Numbered from the stretch's first letter, positions 31,611 to 41,122 are shown. The stretch is 64,000 nt of DNA from Catelliglobosispora koreensis DSM 44566 (GCF_000379685.1 NZ_KB903293.1:265738-329737), one strand, 5' to 3'. Program-made: numbers and translations. The notes: generated by a model not told the origin, from the letters alone.

Positions 31611-34600
31611 TTAGCTCAGGCCGTAAGCCCGGATGATCTCCTGACGGATGGCGTAGCCGGAATCGGTTGTGGCGGAAGCCTTAACCGACAGGAAGCCGCC
31701 GGGCGCGCCGGTGAGTTTCAGCTTGCCCTTCCAGTTTCCGTTGGCGCCCTTGAGGAGCGTCACCTTCTGCCACGTGGCACCGTCGTCATAGGACACATCG
31801 AGCGTCACGGAAGTGATATTTCCGGTACCAGATCCGCCAGGCTGCGGACCCGCCCAGATGCTGATGTCGTGGGTCTGGCCAGACTTCACGTCGCCGCGCA
31901 GATCGGTGGCGAGCGCGTAGTTCAGCTGTAGCAACGTCATCGGCACGAAATTGTCAGCGTCGTTGGACTCGGAGAAGAAGTCCCACTCCGTGTGGGTCCG
32001 CGTGGACAGACGCCATTCCGCCGGGCGTTCGCTGTCGACCACGGCACGGAAGGGCAGCTTGCCCGTCGGCACTTCGGCCCACTGCAGATCGGAGTTCCAC
32101 TGGTTCTCGTCGATCAGCGTGTCGCCCTGATACAGCTTGATGGTGTTGGGAACCGAGCCCCAGCCCATGTTGCCGCCGTGCTCCATGCCGTCGTTGCCAG
32201 AGGAGCTGAACGCTTGCACGTTGAGTGTCATGAAGTCGCGGTAGCGTCCGTTCTGCACCGCGAAGGCACGGGTGAACGCGGGCCGGATAGCCGGTGCGAA
32301 CCAGTTCGTCCGGGTGACCGTTCCCTTGCCGTAGGAGTCGTGGAACACGGTGTCGGTCCACTCGCCCTGTTCGTGTGACTCGTGCCAGACCTGGATCGGG
32401 GTCACGTATTCGGTGCGGATGCCCGGGTGTGACTCACGCTCACGGAAGCCGAACGATGGGCTAAACGTCATGTCCCACCGGTACCCGGCTCCTTCGCGGT
32501 CGCTGACGGCGTAGAAGTGCGAGTTGATGCGGGCGAGGTCAGCCCGGCTCGGGTGGTAGCTGAGCGCCTTGTTCGGCACCTGTCCCGGGTAGTTGCGGGT
32601 CAGGTCGTAAAGGTAAGTGGCGTAAGGAACCTGGGCGGCGGTCAGCTTCAGCTTGCCCGTCTTAGCCATGAACACGAGCAGTGCGCCCGCGTCGCGGTGA
32701 ACGGTCGCGACCGGGATCGGCGATTCTCCGACCCACTCGTTCAGGATTCCCGCGCCGTCGTTGACGACCAGCAACAGCTTGGCGCCAGCGGCGACCGCGT
32801 TGGCGGTCCGGTCAGTGGGCGATACAGCGTCGCTACGGGTGACGACAACGGTCTTACCTTTAGCATCAAGGCCTTTGTAGTCGCTGGCGGCACCGTCTCC
32901 GGCGTAGACCGCTGCGAGCAGATCGGTTCCTGTGGTCACCGTGCTGCCGGGCTGCACCGTCACGTCGAAGGGAAGCAGGCCGAAAGCCTTGACGGACAAC
33001 GTCTTTTCGCCCTTGCGCCAACGTGTCGATGCGGCGAACTCGCCCTTTGTCATCGATTCCGTTGGCGAGAGGTAGAGGTCGTCGTACTTGACCGGCACCT
33101 GGTATGCCGCACGAACCCGGCCCAGGTTGCCGTCGTAATCGATCTGGAAGTCAATCTTGCGCTGACGGTCCTCCGTGGACTGTGGTGCGCGTGTGTCAAG
33201 CAGACGAGCCTTGCTGGCGTCGAGCACGACCTCGGTGTTCTTGTTGAACACGGTCTCCGGGTCGACAAGTACCGCCATACCAAGCGAATCTGGCCGCTCG
33301 CCCGTCACGTCCATGGCGGTCGACAGCGTCAGCAGACCTGGCGGCAGACGGAACGTGCCTTCTCCGTCAACCGGAAGCACGTAGCTCCAGAAGTCACCGG
33401 CGATGTCCATGACGACCTGGCCCTTGGCCGGGTTTCCTTGCCGGTCCTTGAGTTTGATGGTCAGGTTGTAGCGTTCGTTTTCTTTGATCAGCGCGACCGA
33501 GGTGCGGGTAACCGCCTGACCGGTCGCGGCATCCGTGGCTACGAGATAGCCGGTGAAGCGGCCGTGGTCGGGTCCCGTCGGGTCCCCTGTCACGTTGACA
33601 GAAGCGGTGCCGCCGGCCGGAACGGTGACCGTGGAGGCGCCAAGCGTCAACGGTCCGGTGGCGTTCAACGTCAGGTTCAGCGTGACGTCTGCCGTGCCTG
33701 AGTTGGTGAACGTGACCGGTTTGCTCACGGGGGCGTCGCCTGGCTCGTGTGGCCAGTCGAAGTTGCCGAGGAACACCGAACCGGTGGCCGTTATCGTGCT
33801 GCGGATCGCCGCGGTCACGTCGAGCCGGCCCGTGCCGACCTCATAAGGCGTGTACCACTCCGCGAGTCCCTTGGCACTGCTCATCAACGCGTCCTTGATG
33901 CGCTGTCCTGTCCAGTCCGGGTGCTGCTGCATCAGGATCGCGGCGGCACCGGAGACGTGGGGAGTCGCCATCGACGTACCACTGATGGAGTTGTAAAGGC
34001 TTGGGGTTGGGGCTTGTGACGACCAGGCGGCGTTGATGTCGACGCCGGGTGCGCTCAGGTCCGGCTTGATCGCACCTGAGCCGAAAACGGGGCCGGTGCT
34101 GGAGAAGTAAGCCAGGTTGTCTTGCTTGTCAGTCGCGCCAACGGAAAGCGCGCTCGCGGCGGTCGCGGGCGAGGACAGGGTTTCCGGGCCGCTGTTGCCG
34201 GCGGCGATGACGAACAGCGAACCGTACTGGGCTGACAGCGCATCCACTGCCATCGACATCGGGTCGGTGCCGTCCGTCGGCCCGCTTCCCAGGCTCATGC
34301 TGATGACGTCGGCACCGGACTTCGCGGCCCATTCCATGCCCGCGAGCACCCAGGAGTCGTCGCCGTAGCCATCGGTGCCCCCAAGCACCTTGCCCACGAT
34401 CAGATCCGCACCAGGAGCGACACCTTTGTTCTCGCCGTTGGAAGCGGCGCCCGTGCCCACGATGGTGGAGGCGACGTGCGTGCCGTGGCCGTTGATGTCA
34501 GCCACTGACTCGGTGGGCACGAAGCTGACCATCTCGTCGATCTGCCCGGCGAGGTCGGGGTGGGCCACGTCGATGCCCGTGTCGAGCACGGCGACCTTGA

Positions 34601-35291
34601 CGCCGGCGCCGTTGAAGCCAGCGGCCCAAGCGTCGGGCGCCCCGATCATCGGGACGCTCTCCTTGAGGTTGACCTTGACCTTGCCGTCGAGCCAGAGCTT
34701 GGTGACACCGGCACCCAGGGTCAGACTGCCCGCTGGGGCGACGCTGCTCCAGAACGTGCGCGTTTGCTTCTTGTCAGCCTTCAGTGCCGCGCCCCCGATG
34801 CTTGCCAGATCGCGTACCTTCTTGCTGCCCTGCGGCGCGGATGGGGCCAGACCACGGGTCTTCGCCGGGGCGAAGGTGGCGATCAGCGGCACCCCATCAG
34901 AACGAGCGTCGTCGTAACCCATCTCGATCAGATCGGTGACGTTGAACAGACGGCGGTCGAGTTTGTCCGCGGCGAGCAAACCCATCGCCTCGTCAGGCAG
35001 CACGAGCAGATCGCCGCCAGCTTCCCGGAACTGAACACCGCCAGTGGCGTTGGCCGGGCGCGTGACGTCGACGGTCTGCTTGCCGTCGGCCAGGGTCGTG
35101 ACGGTAACGCGGTCGCCGGTGATCAAGGTGACGGTGTGGGTCGCCTTGACCGCGCTGGCTGGCTTGACGGGCGAGGGCGCCGCCATCGTCGAAGTCGACG
35201 ACGCGGCAAGCCCGGCTGCGGCAAGGCTCACCACGGTCACTGCGGATAGCAGTTTCCGGCGCAGGCGTGGGGGCACTGAGGGGGATGGCAT
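31611..35291 (-). CDS. large secreted subtilisin-family (S8) protease
   Basis: A 1226-residue exported protease. Signal peptide about 1-37, an I9-like prodomain region, then the S8 domain with Asp237 (AVLDTGID), His269 (NGHGTHVAS) and Ser440 (SGTSMATPHVSG). After about 490 come Ig/Fn3-like beta domains and a long C-terminal region with no recognised catalytic motif. It should act outside the cell. ATG 35291 is preceded by TAGACC-N6, a leaderless promoter. It is head-to-head with the second TrmB-LuxR regulator, with 98 bp between their starts, and it faces the peptide operon. Confidence 0.92.
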   Translation of the reverse strand: MPSPSVPPRLRRKLLSAVTVVSLAAAGLAASSTSTMAAPSPVKPASAVKATHTVTLITGDRVTVTTLADGKQTVDVTRPANATGGVQFREAGGDLLVLPDEAMGLLAADKLDRRLFNVTDLIEMGYDDARSDGVPLIATFAPAKTRGLAPSAPQGSKKVRDLASIGGAALKADKKQTRTFWSSVAPAGSLTLGAGVTKLWLDGKVKVNLKESVPMIGAPDAWAAGFNGAGVKVAVLDTGIDVAHPDLAGQIDEMVSFVPTESVADINGHGTHVASTIVGTGAASNGENKGVAPGADLIVGKVLGGTDGYGDDSWVLAGMEWAAKSGADVISMSLGSGPTDGTDPMSMAVDALSAQYGSLFVIAAGNSGPETLSSPATAASALSVGATDKQDNLAYFSSTGPVFGSGAIKPDLSAPGVDINAAWSSQAPTPSLYNSISGTSMATPHVSGAAAILMQQHPDWTGQRIKDALMSSAKGLAEWYTPYEVGTGRLDVTAAIRSTITATGSVFLGNFDWPHEPGDAPVSKPVTFTNSGTADVTLNLTLNATGPLTLGASTVTVPAGGTASVNVTGDPTGPDHGRFTGYLVATDAATGQAVTRTSVALIKENERYNLTIKLKDRQGNPAKGQVVMDIAGDFWSYVLPVDGEGTFRLPPGLLTLSTAMDVTGERPDSLGMAVLVDPETVFNKNTEVVLDASKARLLDTRAPQSTEDRQRKIDFQIDYDGNLGRVRAAYQVPVKYDDLYLSPTESMTKGEFAASTRWRKGEKTLSVKAFGLLPFDVTVQPGSTVTTGTDLLAAVYAGDGAASDYKGLDAKGKTVVVTRSDAVSPTDRTANAVAAGAKLLLVVNDGAGILNEWVGESPIPVATVHRDAGALLVFMAKTGKLKLTAAQVPYATYLYDLTRNYPGQVPNKALSYHPSRADLARINSHFYAVSDREGAGYRWDMTFSPSFGFRERESHPGIRTEYVTPIQVWHESHEQGEWTDTVFHDSYGKGTVTRTNWFAPAIRPAFTRAFAVQNGRYRDFMTLNVQAFSSSGNDGMEHGGNMGWGSVPNTIKLYQGDTLIDENQWNSDLQWAEVPTGKLPFRAVVDSERPAEWRLSTRTHTEWDFFSESNDADNFVPMTLLQLNYALATDLRGDVKSGQTHDISIWAGPQPGGSGTGNITSVTLDVSYDDGATWQKVTLLKGANGNWKGKLKLTGAPGGFLSVKASATTDSGYAIRQEIIRAYGLS

Positions 35292-35377
35292 GTCAACGGT
35301 CTACTCCGCTTGAAAGCCCAGGTGAATACCGTGCTGCTGGCGAAGTTCCGTCATGGCATAAACCCGCCACGACCGGG

Positions 35378-35389
35378 CATACTCGCCGG
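35378..35389 (+). promoter_or_regulatory. -10 box for leaderless mRNA of the second TrmB-LuxR regulator
   Basis: CATACT (35378-35383) lies 6 nt before GTG 35390. The 98-bp region 35292-35389 also carries the promoter of the subtilase on the other strand (TAGACC, - strand, 6 nt before ATG 35291), so the pair can be controlled from one short region. Confidence 0.5.
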
Positions 35390-36373
35390 GTGGTTCTAGC
35401 GACACTTGGGCTAAGCACAGACGAGGAAGCCCTGTACCGGGCGCTGGTGGAATATCCCTCAGCGACCGCGGCAGTACTAAGCGCAACCTTGGAGATGCCG
35501 GTCGGCGAGGTCGAGAAACTGCTCGCCTTGCTGACCTCTCAGGGACTCGTCGCCCGCACCGGAAACCAGGGCGAAAGCCGCTTCGTCGCCACCTCTCCGG
35601 CCATCGCCCTCGGCCCCCTTGTCCGCCAGCGCCGCGAAGACCTACGCCGGGCCGAACTCGAACTCGCCGCCCTCACCGAACGCTTCTGGGTCACCGCGAG
35701 CGACCGCACGGCGGGCGACCTCGTCGAGGTCATCACCGGCATCGAACTCATCGGCAAACGGTTCGCCCACATCCACGCCCATGCCGAGAAAGAAGTCCGT
35801 GCCCTGGTAACGGCACAGACCGTCGCGGTTGGACGGCGCGACTACCCAGACGAAGACGAGAGCGTCAAGCGGGGAGTCCACTACCGCGTCGTCGTCGAGC
35901 GCGCGATCTTCGAACAAGACGGCGCCAACGAGGACCTGGGCGGTGCCATCGGCTCCGGAGAAGAGGTCAGAATCATTGAGAGGGTACCGATAAAGCTGCT
36001 CATCGCCGATCGAAACCTCGCCATGGTCCCCATGGACGCGGACGGCCGGGCACCAGCGGCTCTCTTGGTTCACCGCAGCGGTCTGCTCGACGCGCTGCTG
36101 GCGCTCTTTGACAACATCTGGGAACGAGCACGCCCGCTTCGCCTTGAGCCCCAAGGGATCGTGGAGGCTGCCGGTCCCGGCACACCACTTGCCGACCTGG
36201 ACCGGCACATCCTGTCGCTCTTGCTCGCGGGCCTCACCGACGCCTCGATCGCCTCACAGCTAGGCCTGTCGATGCGGACGGTCCAAAGAAGAGTGCGCGA
36301 CCTCATGGACCTGGCCGGCGTGCACACCCGGTTGCAACTCGGCTGGCACGCCGCCCGCGCCCACTGGGCCTAG
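35390..36373 (+). CDS. second TrmB-type / LuxR-HTH regulator
   Basis: About 327 residues from GTG 35390 (the open frame to 35267 overlaps the subtilase start and is not used). N-terminal winged helix (TDEEALYRALVEYPS, LEMPVGEVEKLLALLTS), a sensor region (RVPIKLLIADRNLAMVPMD) and C-terminal LuxR HTH (LDRHILSLLLAGLTDASIAS, SMRTVQRRVRDLMD). It is a paralogue of the protein at 30183. Divergent orientation with the subtilase suggests it controls that gene. Its stop overlaps the RidA-like gene by 4 bp. Confidence 0.8.
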   Translation: MVLATLGLSTDEEALYRALVEYPSATAAVLSATLEMPVGEVEKLLALLTSQGLVARTGNQGESRFVATSPAIALGPLVRQRREDLRRAELELAALTERFWVTASDRTAGDLVEVITGIELIGKRFAHIHAHAEKEVRALVTAQTVAVGRRDYPDEDESVKRGVHYRVVVERAIFEQDGANEDLGGAIGSGEEVRIIERVPIKLLIADRNLAMVPMDADGRAPAALLVHRSGLLDALLALFDNIWERARPLRLEPQGIVEAAGPGTPLADLDRHILSLLLAGLTDASIASQLGLSMRTVQRRVRDLMDLAGVHTRLQLGWHAARAHWA

Positions 36374-36777
36374 GGGATAGCGACGACCGCGTCAACTTCG
36401 ATCAGAATGCCGGAACGGAACAGCCCGGCGACTTGGATGAGACTGCTGGCCGGGTTGGGCTTGTCGCCCAGGGCCGGTCTAAGGAACTCGTCGCGCACCT
36501 CACGGACGATTTGGGCCTTGCCCGCGTCCATGATGTACCAAGTAAATCGCACGATGTCAGCCCAGCCCGCGCCCAGGGAATGCAGGATCGACTCCATGTT
36601 GCGCATCGCTTGCCTGGTCTGAATTTCGAGGTCCCCCGCACCGACGAGGTTGCCGTCGCGATCGAGGGGGACTTGGCCGGAGATGAAGCCTAGGGTGCCG
36701 GTGACGGTCACGGCGTGGGAGAGTCCCGAAAACGGTGCTACGTCAGCAGTTTCGGTCAGACGCTCAACGATGGCCAT
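36370..36777 (-). CDS. RidA/YjgF-family protein without the catalytic Arg
   Basis: 135 residues of the Rid fold (VTVTGTLGFISGQVPLDRDG, QAMRNMESILHSLGAG). The PARxxV position reads NPASSLIQVAGL, so the Arg of imine deaminases is replaced by Ser. It starts inside the following gene's C-terminus (14-bp overlap with 36764), so the set 37291-36370 may be an operon. It is the second such protein in 8 kb. Confidence 0.85.
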   Translation of the reverse strand: MAIVERLTETADVAPFSGLSHAVTVTGTLGFISGQVPLDRDGNLVGAGDLEIQTRQAMRNMESILHSLGAGWADIVRFTWYIMDAGKAQIVREVRDEFLRPALGDKPNPASSLIQVAGLFRSGILIEVDAVVAIP

Positions 36778-37291
36778 CCGGCCATGCTAACGGAGGCGCG
36801 CTCGTGGGGCGCTCGCCAATTAAGTCAGCTAGCCGCTTGACCTTTGATTTGCCGGGAATGCGGATCGCTGGGCCTTTCACGACTTCGCCGTCGAGCCCGA
36901 GCGGAGCCAGCGCGGGACGCGCCAGGGCGTGGTTGTTGCCCAGCCCGAGCACGATCTCGTTGCCCTCGACACGCCCGGCCGCCAGGAACCACAGCCGCAG
37001 CCGCGAACCGTCCAGAAACGACGGTGGGACCAGCGGAACCAGCGCCGACGTGTACGAAGTGCGCACCTGGAACTGTCCGTCCGAAGTGGACTCCCACGAC
37101 ATCGCGAGCCGGCGTGCCGCGAACTCGGCGGCCAGCCCATGCACGCGCCAGGCGGCATTAACGAGCACGCTGACGCGCGCCGTGCCTCCCATTCGGGTCA
37201 CCTCGCCCGGCGCGATAAGCAGGCCGGCGAGGTCAGAGATGCGGGGGCGGGCGGAGTCCGCGGAGAAGATAACCAGCTGCCTCAATGGCAC
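36764..37291 (-). CDS. conserved hypothetical protein
   Basis: 175 residues, alpha/beta, no TM or signal (LVIFSADSARPRISDLAGLLIAPGEVTRMGG). It has a strand-rich middle (RLRLWFLAAGRVEGNEIVLGLG). No family was recognised. It overlaps the lipoprotein gene by 10 bp and the RidA-like gene by 14 bp, so the three are probably one operon. Confidence 0.6.
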   Translation of the reverse strand: MPLRQLVIFSADSARPRISDLAGLLIAPGEVTRMGGTARVSVLVNAAWRVHGLAAEFAARRLAMSWESTSDGQFQVRTSYTSALVPLVPPSFLDGSRLRLWFLAAGRVEGNEIVLGLGNNHALARPALAPLGLDGEVVKGPAIRIPGKSKVKRLADLIGERPTSAPPLAWPDGHR

Positions 37292-37800
37292 TCCGGTGCC
37301 TCGGCGAAGGCGGCTTGCAGCTCGGTTGAGTTGAGATCACTGGTGTCGAGCGCACTTGCCGCGTACTCCTGTTGCAAGGTGGCCATCGCGGCCCGGACCT
37401 GGTCGTAGAACGTGCTGGCCTCACCGGTTGGCAACGCCTTCACCGAGTCGTGTGCCCGCCCGTAGGCGTCACGCATCTTGGAAAGCGACGAGGTGAACCC
37501 TTCGGCGATTTTGTCGCCACCGTCCACTTCGGGCACTCCGGCCTTGGCTAGCCCGCCCCGTGCGCGTTCGCTCGCGTCACGGGCGCCCTGAAGCATCCGG
37601 ACCAAGTTTTCCTTGGCTTGTTCCGGTGTTGTGGACTCTTGCGTTTGCCGTTGCGCCTGCTCGGTCAGCATGTTGATTTCGGCTCGCCAGGGGTTGAGCA
37701 CCGAGCAGACTTCGGCGGCCCAGGCACGCGGCGGCGGACCCCCGGCACAGCCGGCTACCAACGCCAGCACCGCCACCGCTACGACAAGGGGCCCTCGCAT
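37282..37800 (-). CDS. small lipoprotein, similar in plan to the one at 20143
   Basis: 172 residues from ATG 37800. Lipobox LVAGC (Cys18). The rest is helical (EINMLTEQAQRQTQESTTPEQ, KMRDAYGRAHDSVKALP), with a Cys near the start (AEVCSVLNPW) and one at the end (PECH) that may pair. The same Cys layout appears in the protein at 20143. The function is unknown. Confidence 0.75.
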   Translation of the reverse strand: MRGPLVVAVAVLALVAGCAGGPPPRAWAAEVCSVLNPWRAEINMLTEQAQRQTQESTTPEQAKENLVRMLQGARDASERARGGLAKAGVPEVDGGDKIAEGFTSSLSKMRDAYGRAHDSVKALPTGEASTFYDQVRAAMATLQQEYAASALDTSDLNSTELQAAFAEAPECH

Positions 37801-37853
37801 GATGTGCAGCCTAGACACTTCCTCTGACACCTAGTAGTCCTACCGAACAGAAA

Positions 37854-37885
37854 GCGGGGCCGCCCACAGATGTGAGCGGCCCCGC
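37854..37885 (-). terminator. terminator of hppA
   Basis: Arms 37854-37863 and 37876-37885 are complementary 10-bp GC stems with a 12-nt loop. It begins 16 nt downstream of the hppA stop. Confidence 0.75.
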
Positions 37886-37900
37886 GACTTGCGTTAAAAA

Positions 37901-40231
37901 CTAGACCTTCGCCTTCGCGCGTTGCTTAGGCGCGCTTTCATCTTTTCCCGAGTCACCGGCGGTGATGGCGGCCGGCTTGCGCTTGCTGAACACAACCGCG
38001 GCGACCACGATCAGCGTGGCGACAACGGTGATGCCGATGCGGGCGCCGGTGTTGCTGCTCGCGCCGTAGGTCATCGTCACGATGGCCGGTGCGATGAGCA
38101 GCGAAACCAGGTTCATCACCTTGATGAGCGGGTTGATGGCCGGGCCGGCGGTGTCCTTGAACGGGTCACCAACGGTGTCACCGATAACGGTCGCGGCGTG
38201 CGCGGGCGAGCCCTTGCCACCGTGAGCGCCATCTTCAACCATCTTCTTGGCGTTGTCCCACGCACCACCGGAGTTGGCGAGGAAGACGGCCATCAGCGTG
38301 CCGGCACCGATGGCGCCAGCCAGGTAGGCCGCGAGCGGACCGACCCCGAGTCCAAAGCCGACAGCGATCGGCGCCAGCACCGCGAGCAGACCCGGCGTGA
38401 TCAGCTCACGCTGGGCGTCACGGGTGCAGATGTCGACGACCTTGCCGTATTCGGGACGCTGCGAGCCGTCCATGATCCCCGGCAGTTCCTTGAACTGACG
38501 GCGAACCTCACGGACCACGGCACCGGCGGAACGCGACACGGCGTTGATCGCGAGTCCCGAGAACAGGAACACGACCGAGACACCGATGAGCAGACCGACG
38601 AGGTTGGCCGGGTTGGCGACGTTGAGCAGCGAGTCGATCGTCTTGCCGATGATCGCTGGGTCAAGCGAAGCCGTGTACGACCCGAACAGCGCGGTCGCGG
38701 CCAGCACTGCCGTGGCGATCGCGATGCCCTTGGTGATCGCCTTGGTGGTGTTACCGACGGCGTCGAGGTCGGTCAGGATGCGCGCACCCTGCTTGTCGAT
38801 GTCACCTGACATCTCGGCGATGCCCTGCGCGTTGTCAGAGATCGGGCCGAAGGTGTCCATGGCGACGATGACGCCAACCGTCGTGAGCAGACCACAGCCC
38901 GCCAGAGCGATCGCGAACAGCGACACCGTCAGCGCGCCACCGCCGAGCAGGAACGCACCGTAAACGCCGGCTCCGATGAGCAGAGCGGAGTAAACGGCCG
39001 ACTCCAGGCCGACGCTGATGCCGGCGAGCACGACAGTCGCCGCACCCGTCTCCGACGATTCGCCGATGTCCTTGACCGGCTTGCGGCTGGTCTCGGTGAA
39101 GTAGCCGGTCAGCGCCTGGATGGCGGCGGCCAGCACGATGCCGATGACGACGGCGCCAATGGCGATCCAGCGCGGGTTGCCACCGAACTCGGGCTTGCCC
39201 AGCTCGGCGAACGTCGCGGGCAGGTATGTGAACGATGCGACCGCGACAGCGATCGCCGCGATAACAGCCGAGGCATAGAACGCCCGGTTGATCGCGGTCA
39301 TGCCGCTCTTGTCGGTCTTGCGCAGGCGGGTCATGAACACGCCAAGGATCGCGATGATCACACCGATCGAGGAGACGATCAGCGGGAAGACCAGACCGTC
39401 CTCGCCGAAGGCAAGCTTGCCGAGGATCAGCGCCGCGACCAGGGTCACCGCGTAGGACTCGAACAGGTCAGCGGCCATACCGGCACAGTCACCGACGTTG
39501 TCACCAACGTTGTCGGCGATGGTGGCGGCGTTACGCGGGTCGTCCTCAGGGATGTTCTGCTCGACCTTGCCGACGAGGTCGGCGCCGACGTCAGCGGCCT
39601 TGGTGAAGATGCCGCCACCGACACGCATGAACATCGCGAGCAGAGCGGCACCGAAACCGAAGCCCTCAAGCACGGTTGGGGCGTTGCCCTTGTAGATCAG
39701 CACCACGATCGCGGCACCGAGGAGTCCAAGACCGACGGTCAGGAAGCCAACCACACCACCGGTGCGGAAAGCGATCGCCATCGCGGTCTCACGACCGCCC
39801 TCTTTGGCCCGTGCCGCGGCTGCCACACGCAGGTTGGCACGGGTCGCGATGGCCATACCGGCCCCGCCGATGAAGGCACTGAAAGCCGCACCGACGATGA
39901 AGAAGAGCGAACGGCCGATCTTGACTGCCGTGTCACTGCCGCCCGTGTCGTGCACCGGCAACAGGAACAGCAGCACGACCGCCAGGAGCACAAAGATCCC
40001 CAGGGTCTTGAACTGCCGAATGAGATATGCCTGCGCACCTTCTTGTACCGCGCCAGCAATCTCTTGCATTTTGGCGGTGCCCTTACCAGCTGCCAGAACC
40101 GACTTTACGAAAGCGGCTGCAAAACCCAGTGCCACCAACGCAATCACGGCCGCGACCACAACAAAGGTCACGTTGGAACCAGTAACGGACACCTGGCTGC
40201 CAGTATCGGCAGCGAGGATAATCCGGGACAT
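37901..40231 (-). CDS. hppA: membrane-bound H+-pumping pyrophosphatase
   Basis: About 776 residues, roughly 16 hydrophobic helices. Catalytic loops DNVGDNVGDCAGMAAD and GGAWDNAKKMVEDG are present. The site GNTTKA has Lys, the mark of K+-independent H+-pumps (K+-dependent ones have Ala). The enzyme couples pyrophosphate hydrolysis to proton export and so recycles waste PPi. GGAGG lies 7 nt before ATG 40231 (the open frame to 40246 is longer by five codons). The locus hppA, anti-sigma, bldG, helicase matches SCO3547-3550. Confidence 0.96.
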   Translation of the reverse strand: MSRIILAADTGSQVSVTGSNVTFVVVAAVIALVALGFAAAFVKSVLAAGKGTAKMQEIAGAVQEGAQAYLIRQFKTLGIFVLLAVVLLFLLPVHDTGGSDTAVKIGRSLFFIVGAAFSAFIGGAGMAIATRANLRVAAAARAKEGGRETAMAIAFRTGGVVGFLTVGLGLLGAAIVVLIYKGNAPTVLEGFGFGAALLAMFMRVGGGIFTKAADVGADLVGKVEQNIPEDDPRNAATIADNVGDNVGDCAGMAADLFESYAVTLVAALILGKLAFGEDGLVFPLIVSSIGVIIAILGVFMTRLRKTDKSGMTAINRAFYASAVIAAIAVAVASFTYLPATFAELGKPEFGGNPRWIAIGAVVIGIVLAAAIQALTGYFTETSRKPVKDIGESSETGAATVVLAGISVGLESAVYSALLIGAGVYGAFLLGGGALTVSLFAIALAGCGLLTTVGVIVAMDTFGPISDNAQGIAEMSGDIDKQGARILTDLDAVGNTTKAITKGIAIATAVLAATALFGSYTASLDPAIIGKTIDSLLNVANPANLVGLLIGVSVVFLFSGLAINAVSRSAGAVVREVRRQFKELPGIMDGSQRPEYGKVVDICTRDAQRELITPGLLAVLAPIAVGFGLGVGPLAAYLAGAIGAGTLMAVFLANSGGAWDNAKKMVEDGAHGGKGSPAHAATVIGDTVGDPFKDTAGPAINPLIKVMNLVSLLIAPAIVTMTYGASSNTGARIGITVVATLIVVAAVVFSKRKPAAITAGDSGKDESAPKQRAKAKV

Positions 40232-40373
40232 CCTTGTCCTCCACAAGCAAAGGTTTACGTAGTTGAAACGACCCGCGTACTCTAATCCCCCGGCGTGTCC
40301 CTGGTCACACCCAGTGCCGGCGGTTTACGCGGTGATCTTTGCCGCTGCCCTTTCGCGCTCCCATGCGATACGC

Positions 40374-40778
40374 TCAGCGACTTCGTCTTTTCACAGGCCA
40401 CGCCATGCGGACCTCGGTGCCCTTGGCTAAGGGCGTGACCTTGAGATCCTTGACCAGACCCTGCAGCAGCGACGCACTGACGTCGATAGTTATCTGCTGC
40501 TCATCGTCATCGGCCGTGAACAACGGCTCGCTGACGGCATGATCTATCACCTTTACGAGGTACCGGTCGCCGTCACTGAAGGCGACCTCGATCGCGTCGC
40601 GGATGCCCTGGCGCTGGTGCCGCGCGACGGCACGGGCACAGGCCTCACCTATCGCGAGACGAACCTCATCGAGCTGATCATCAGCGACCCCCGCCCGCCG
40701 GGCGACAGCCACACCGACCAGGCGAACCGTGCGTACGTGAGCCGGTTCCGGGGTGAATTCGAGCCGGACGACCGCCAC
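40374..40778 (-). CDS. RsbW/SpoIIAB-like anti-sigma factor
   Basis: 134 residues from GTG 40778. GHKL/HATPase fold with EVRLAIGEACARAVARHQ as the N box and a degenerate G-box region (KGTEVRMAW). It starts 2 nt after the bldG stop, so the two are translationally coupled. In Streptomyces this gene (SCO3548) encodes a partner of BldG. It would bind a sigma factor and phosphorylate BldG. The open frame to 40877 overlaps bldG and is not used. Confidence 0.85.
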   Translation of the reverse strand: MAVVRLEFTPEPAHVRTVRLVGVAVARRAGVADDQLDEVRLAIGEACARAVARHQRQGIRDAIEVAFSDGDRYLVKVIDHAVSEPLFTADDDEQQITIDVSASLLQGLVKDLKVTPLAKGTEVRMAWPVKRRSR

Positions 40779-40780
40779 TC

Positions 40781-41116
40781 TCAGCTCGCGGTCGCTGCGG
40801 TGACGGATGGGTAGAGCGGAAGTATCTGATCGAGCGCGGTAATGCGAAAGATCTTGAGGAGCGACTCTTTGTCGCACACGACGCCAAAGCTCGCCCCACT
40901 GGCCTTAGCTTTGCGCCACCCTCCGACCAGGACACCAAGCCCGGTCGAGTCCATAAAGTCCACTTTGCCGAGATCGACTATGACCGCTTTGATGTTGCCA
41001 TCTAGCAGCTCAGCGATTCTTTCCCGCAGTTTCGGCGCAGTGTAAACGTCAACCTCGCCACCGACTTCCAAGACGGTGTGCGCGGCAACGACTCTGGTAG
41101 CCAGCGACAGCTCCAC
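40781..41116 (-). CDS. bldG: anti-sigma factor antagonist (STAS), BldG-like
   Basis: 111 residues, STAS fold with the phosphorylatable Ser in MDSTGLGVLVGG (Ser57). The position between a helicase gene and an RsbW-like gene, above hppA, is the Streptomyces bldG locus (SCO3549), so it should take part in the partner-switch that controls development and antibiotic genes in Streptomyces. The GTG start lies 6 nt after TATGAT (41123-41128 on the - strand), so it is leaderless. Its promoter shares bases with that of the helicase on the other strand. Confidence 0.9.
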   Translation of the reverse strand: MELSLATRVVAAHTVLEVGGEVDVYTAPKLRERIAELLDGNIKAVIVDLGKVDFMDSTGLGVLVGGWRKAKASGASFGVVCDKESLLKIFRITALDQILPLYPSVTAATAS

Positions 41117-41122
41117 GCCGAC

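Noticed and set aside
32517..33701. 394-codon + strand open frame within the subtilase gene
   Set aside because: It is a shadow of the S8 gene C-terminal part, without start context or motifs.
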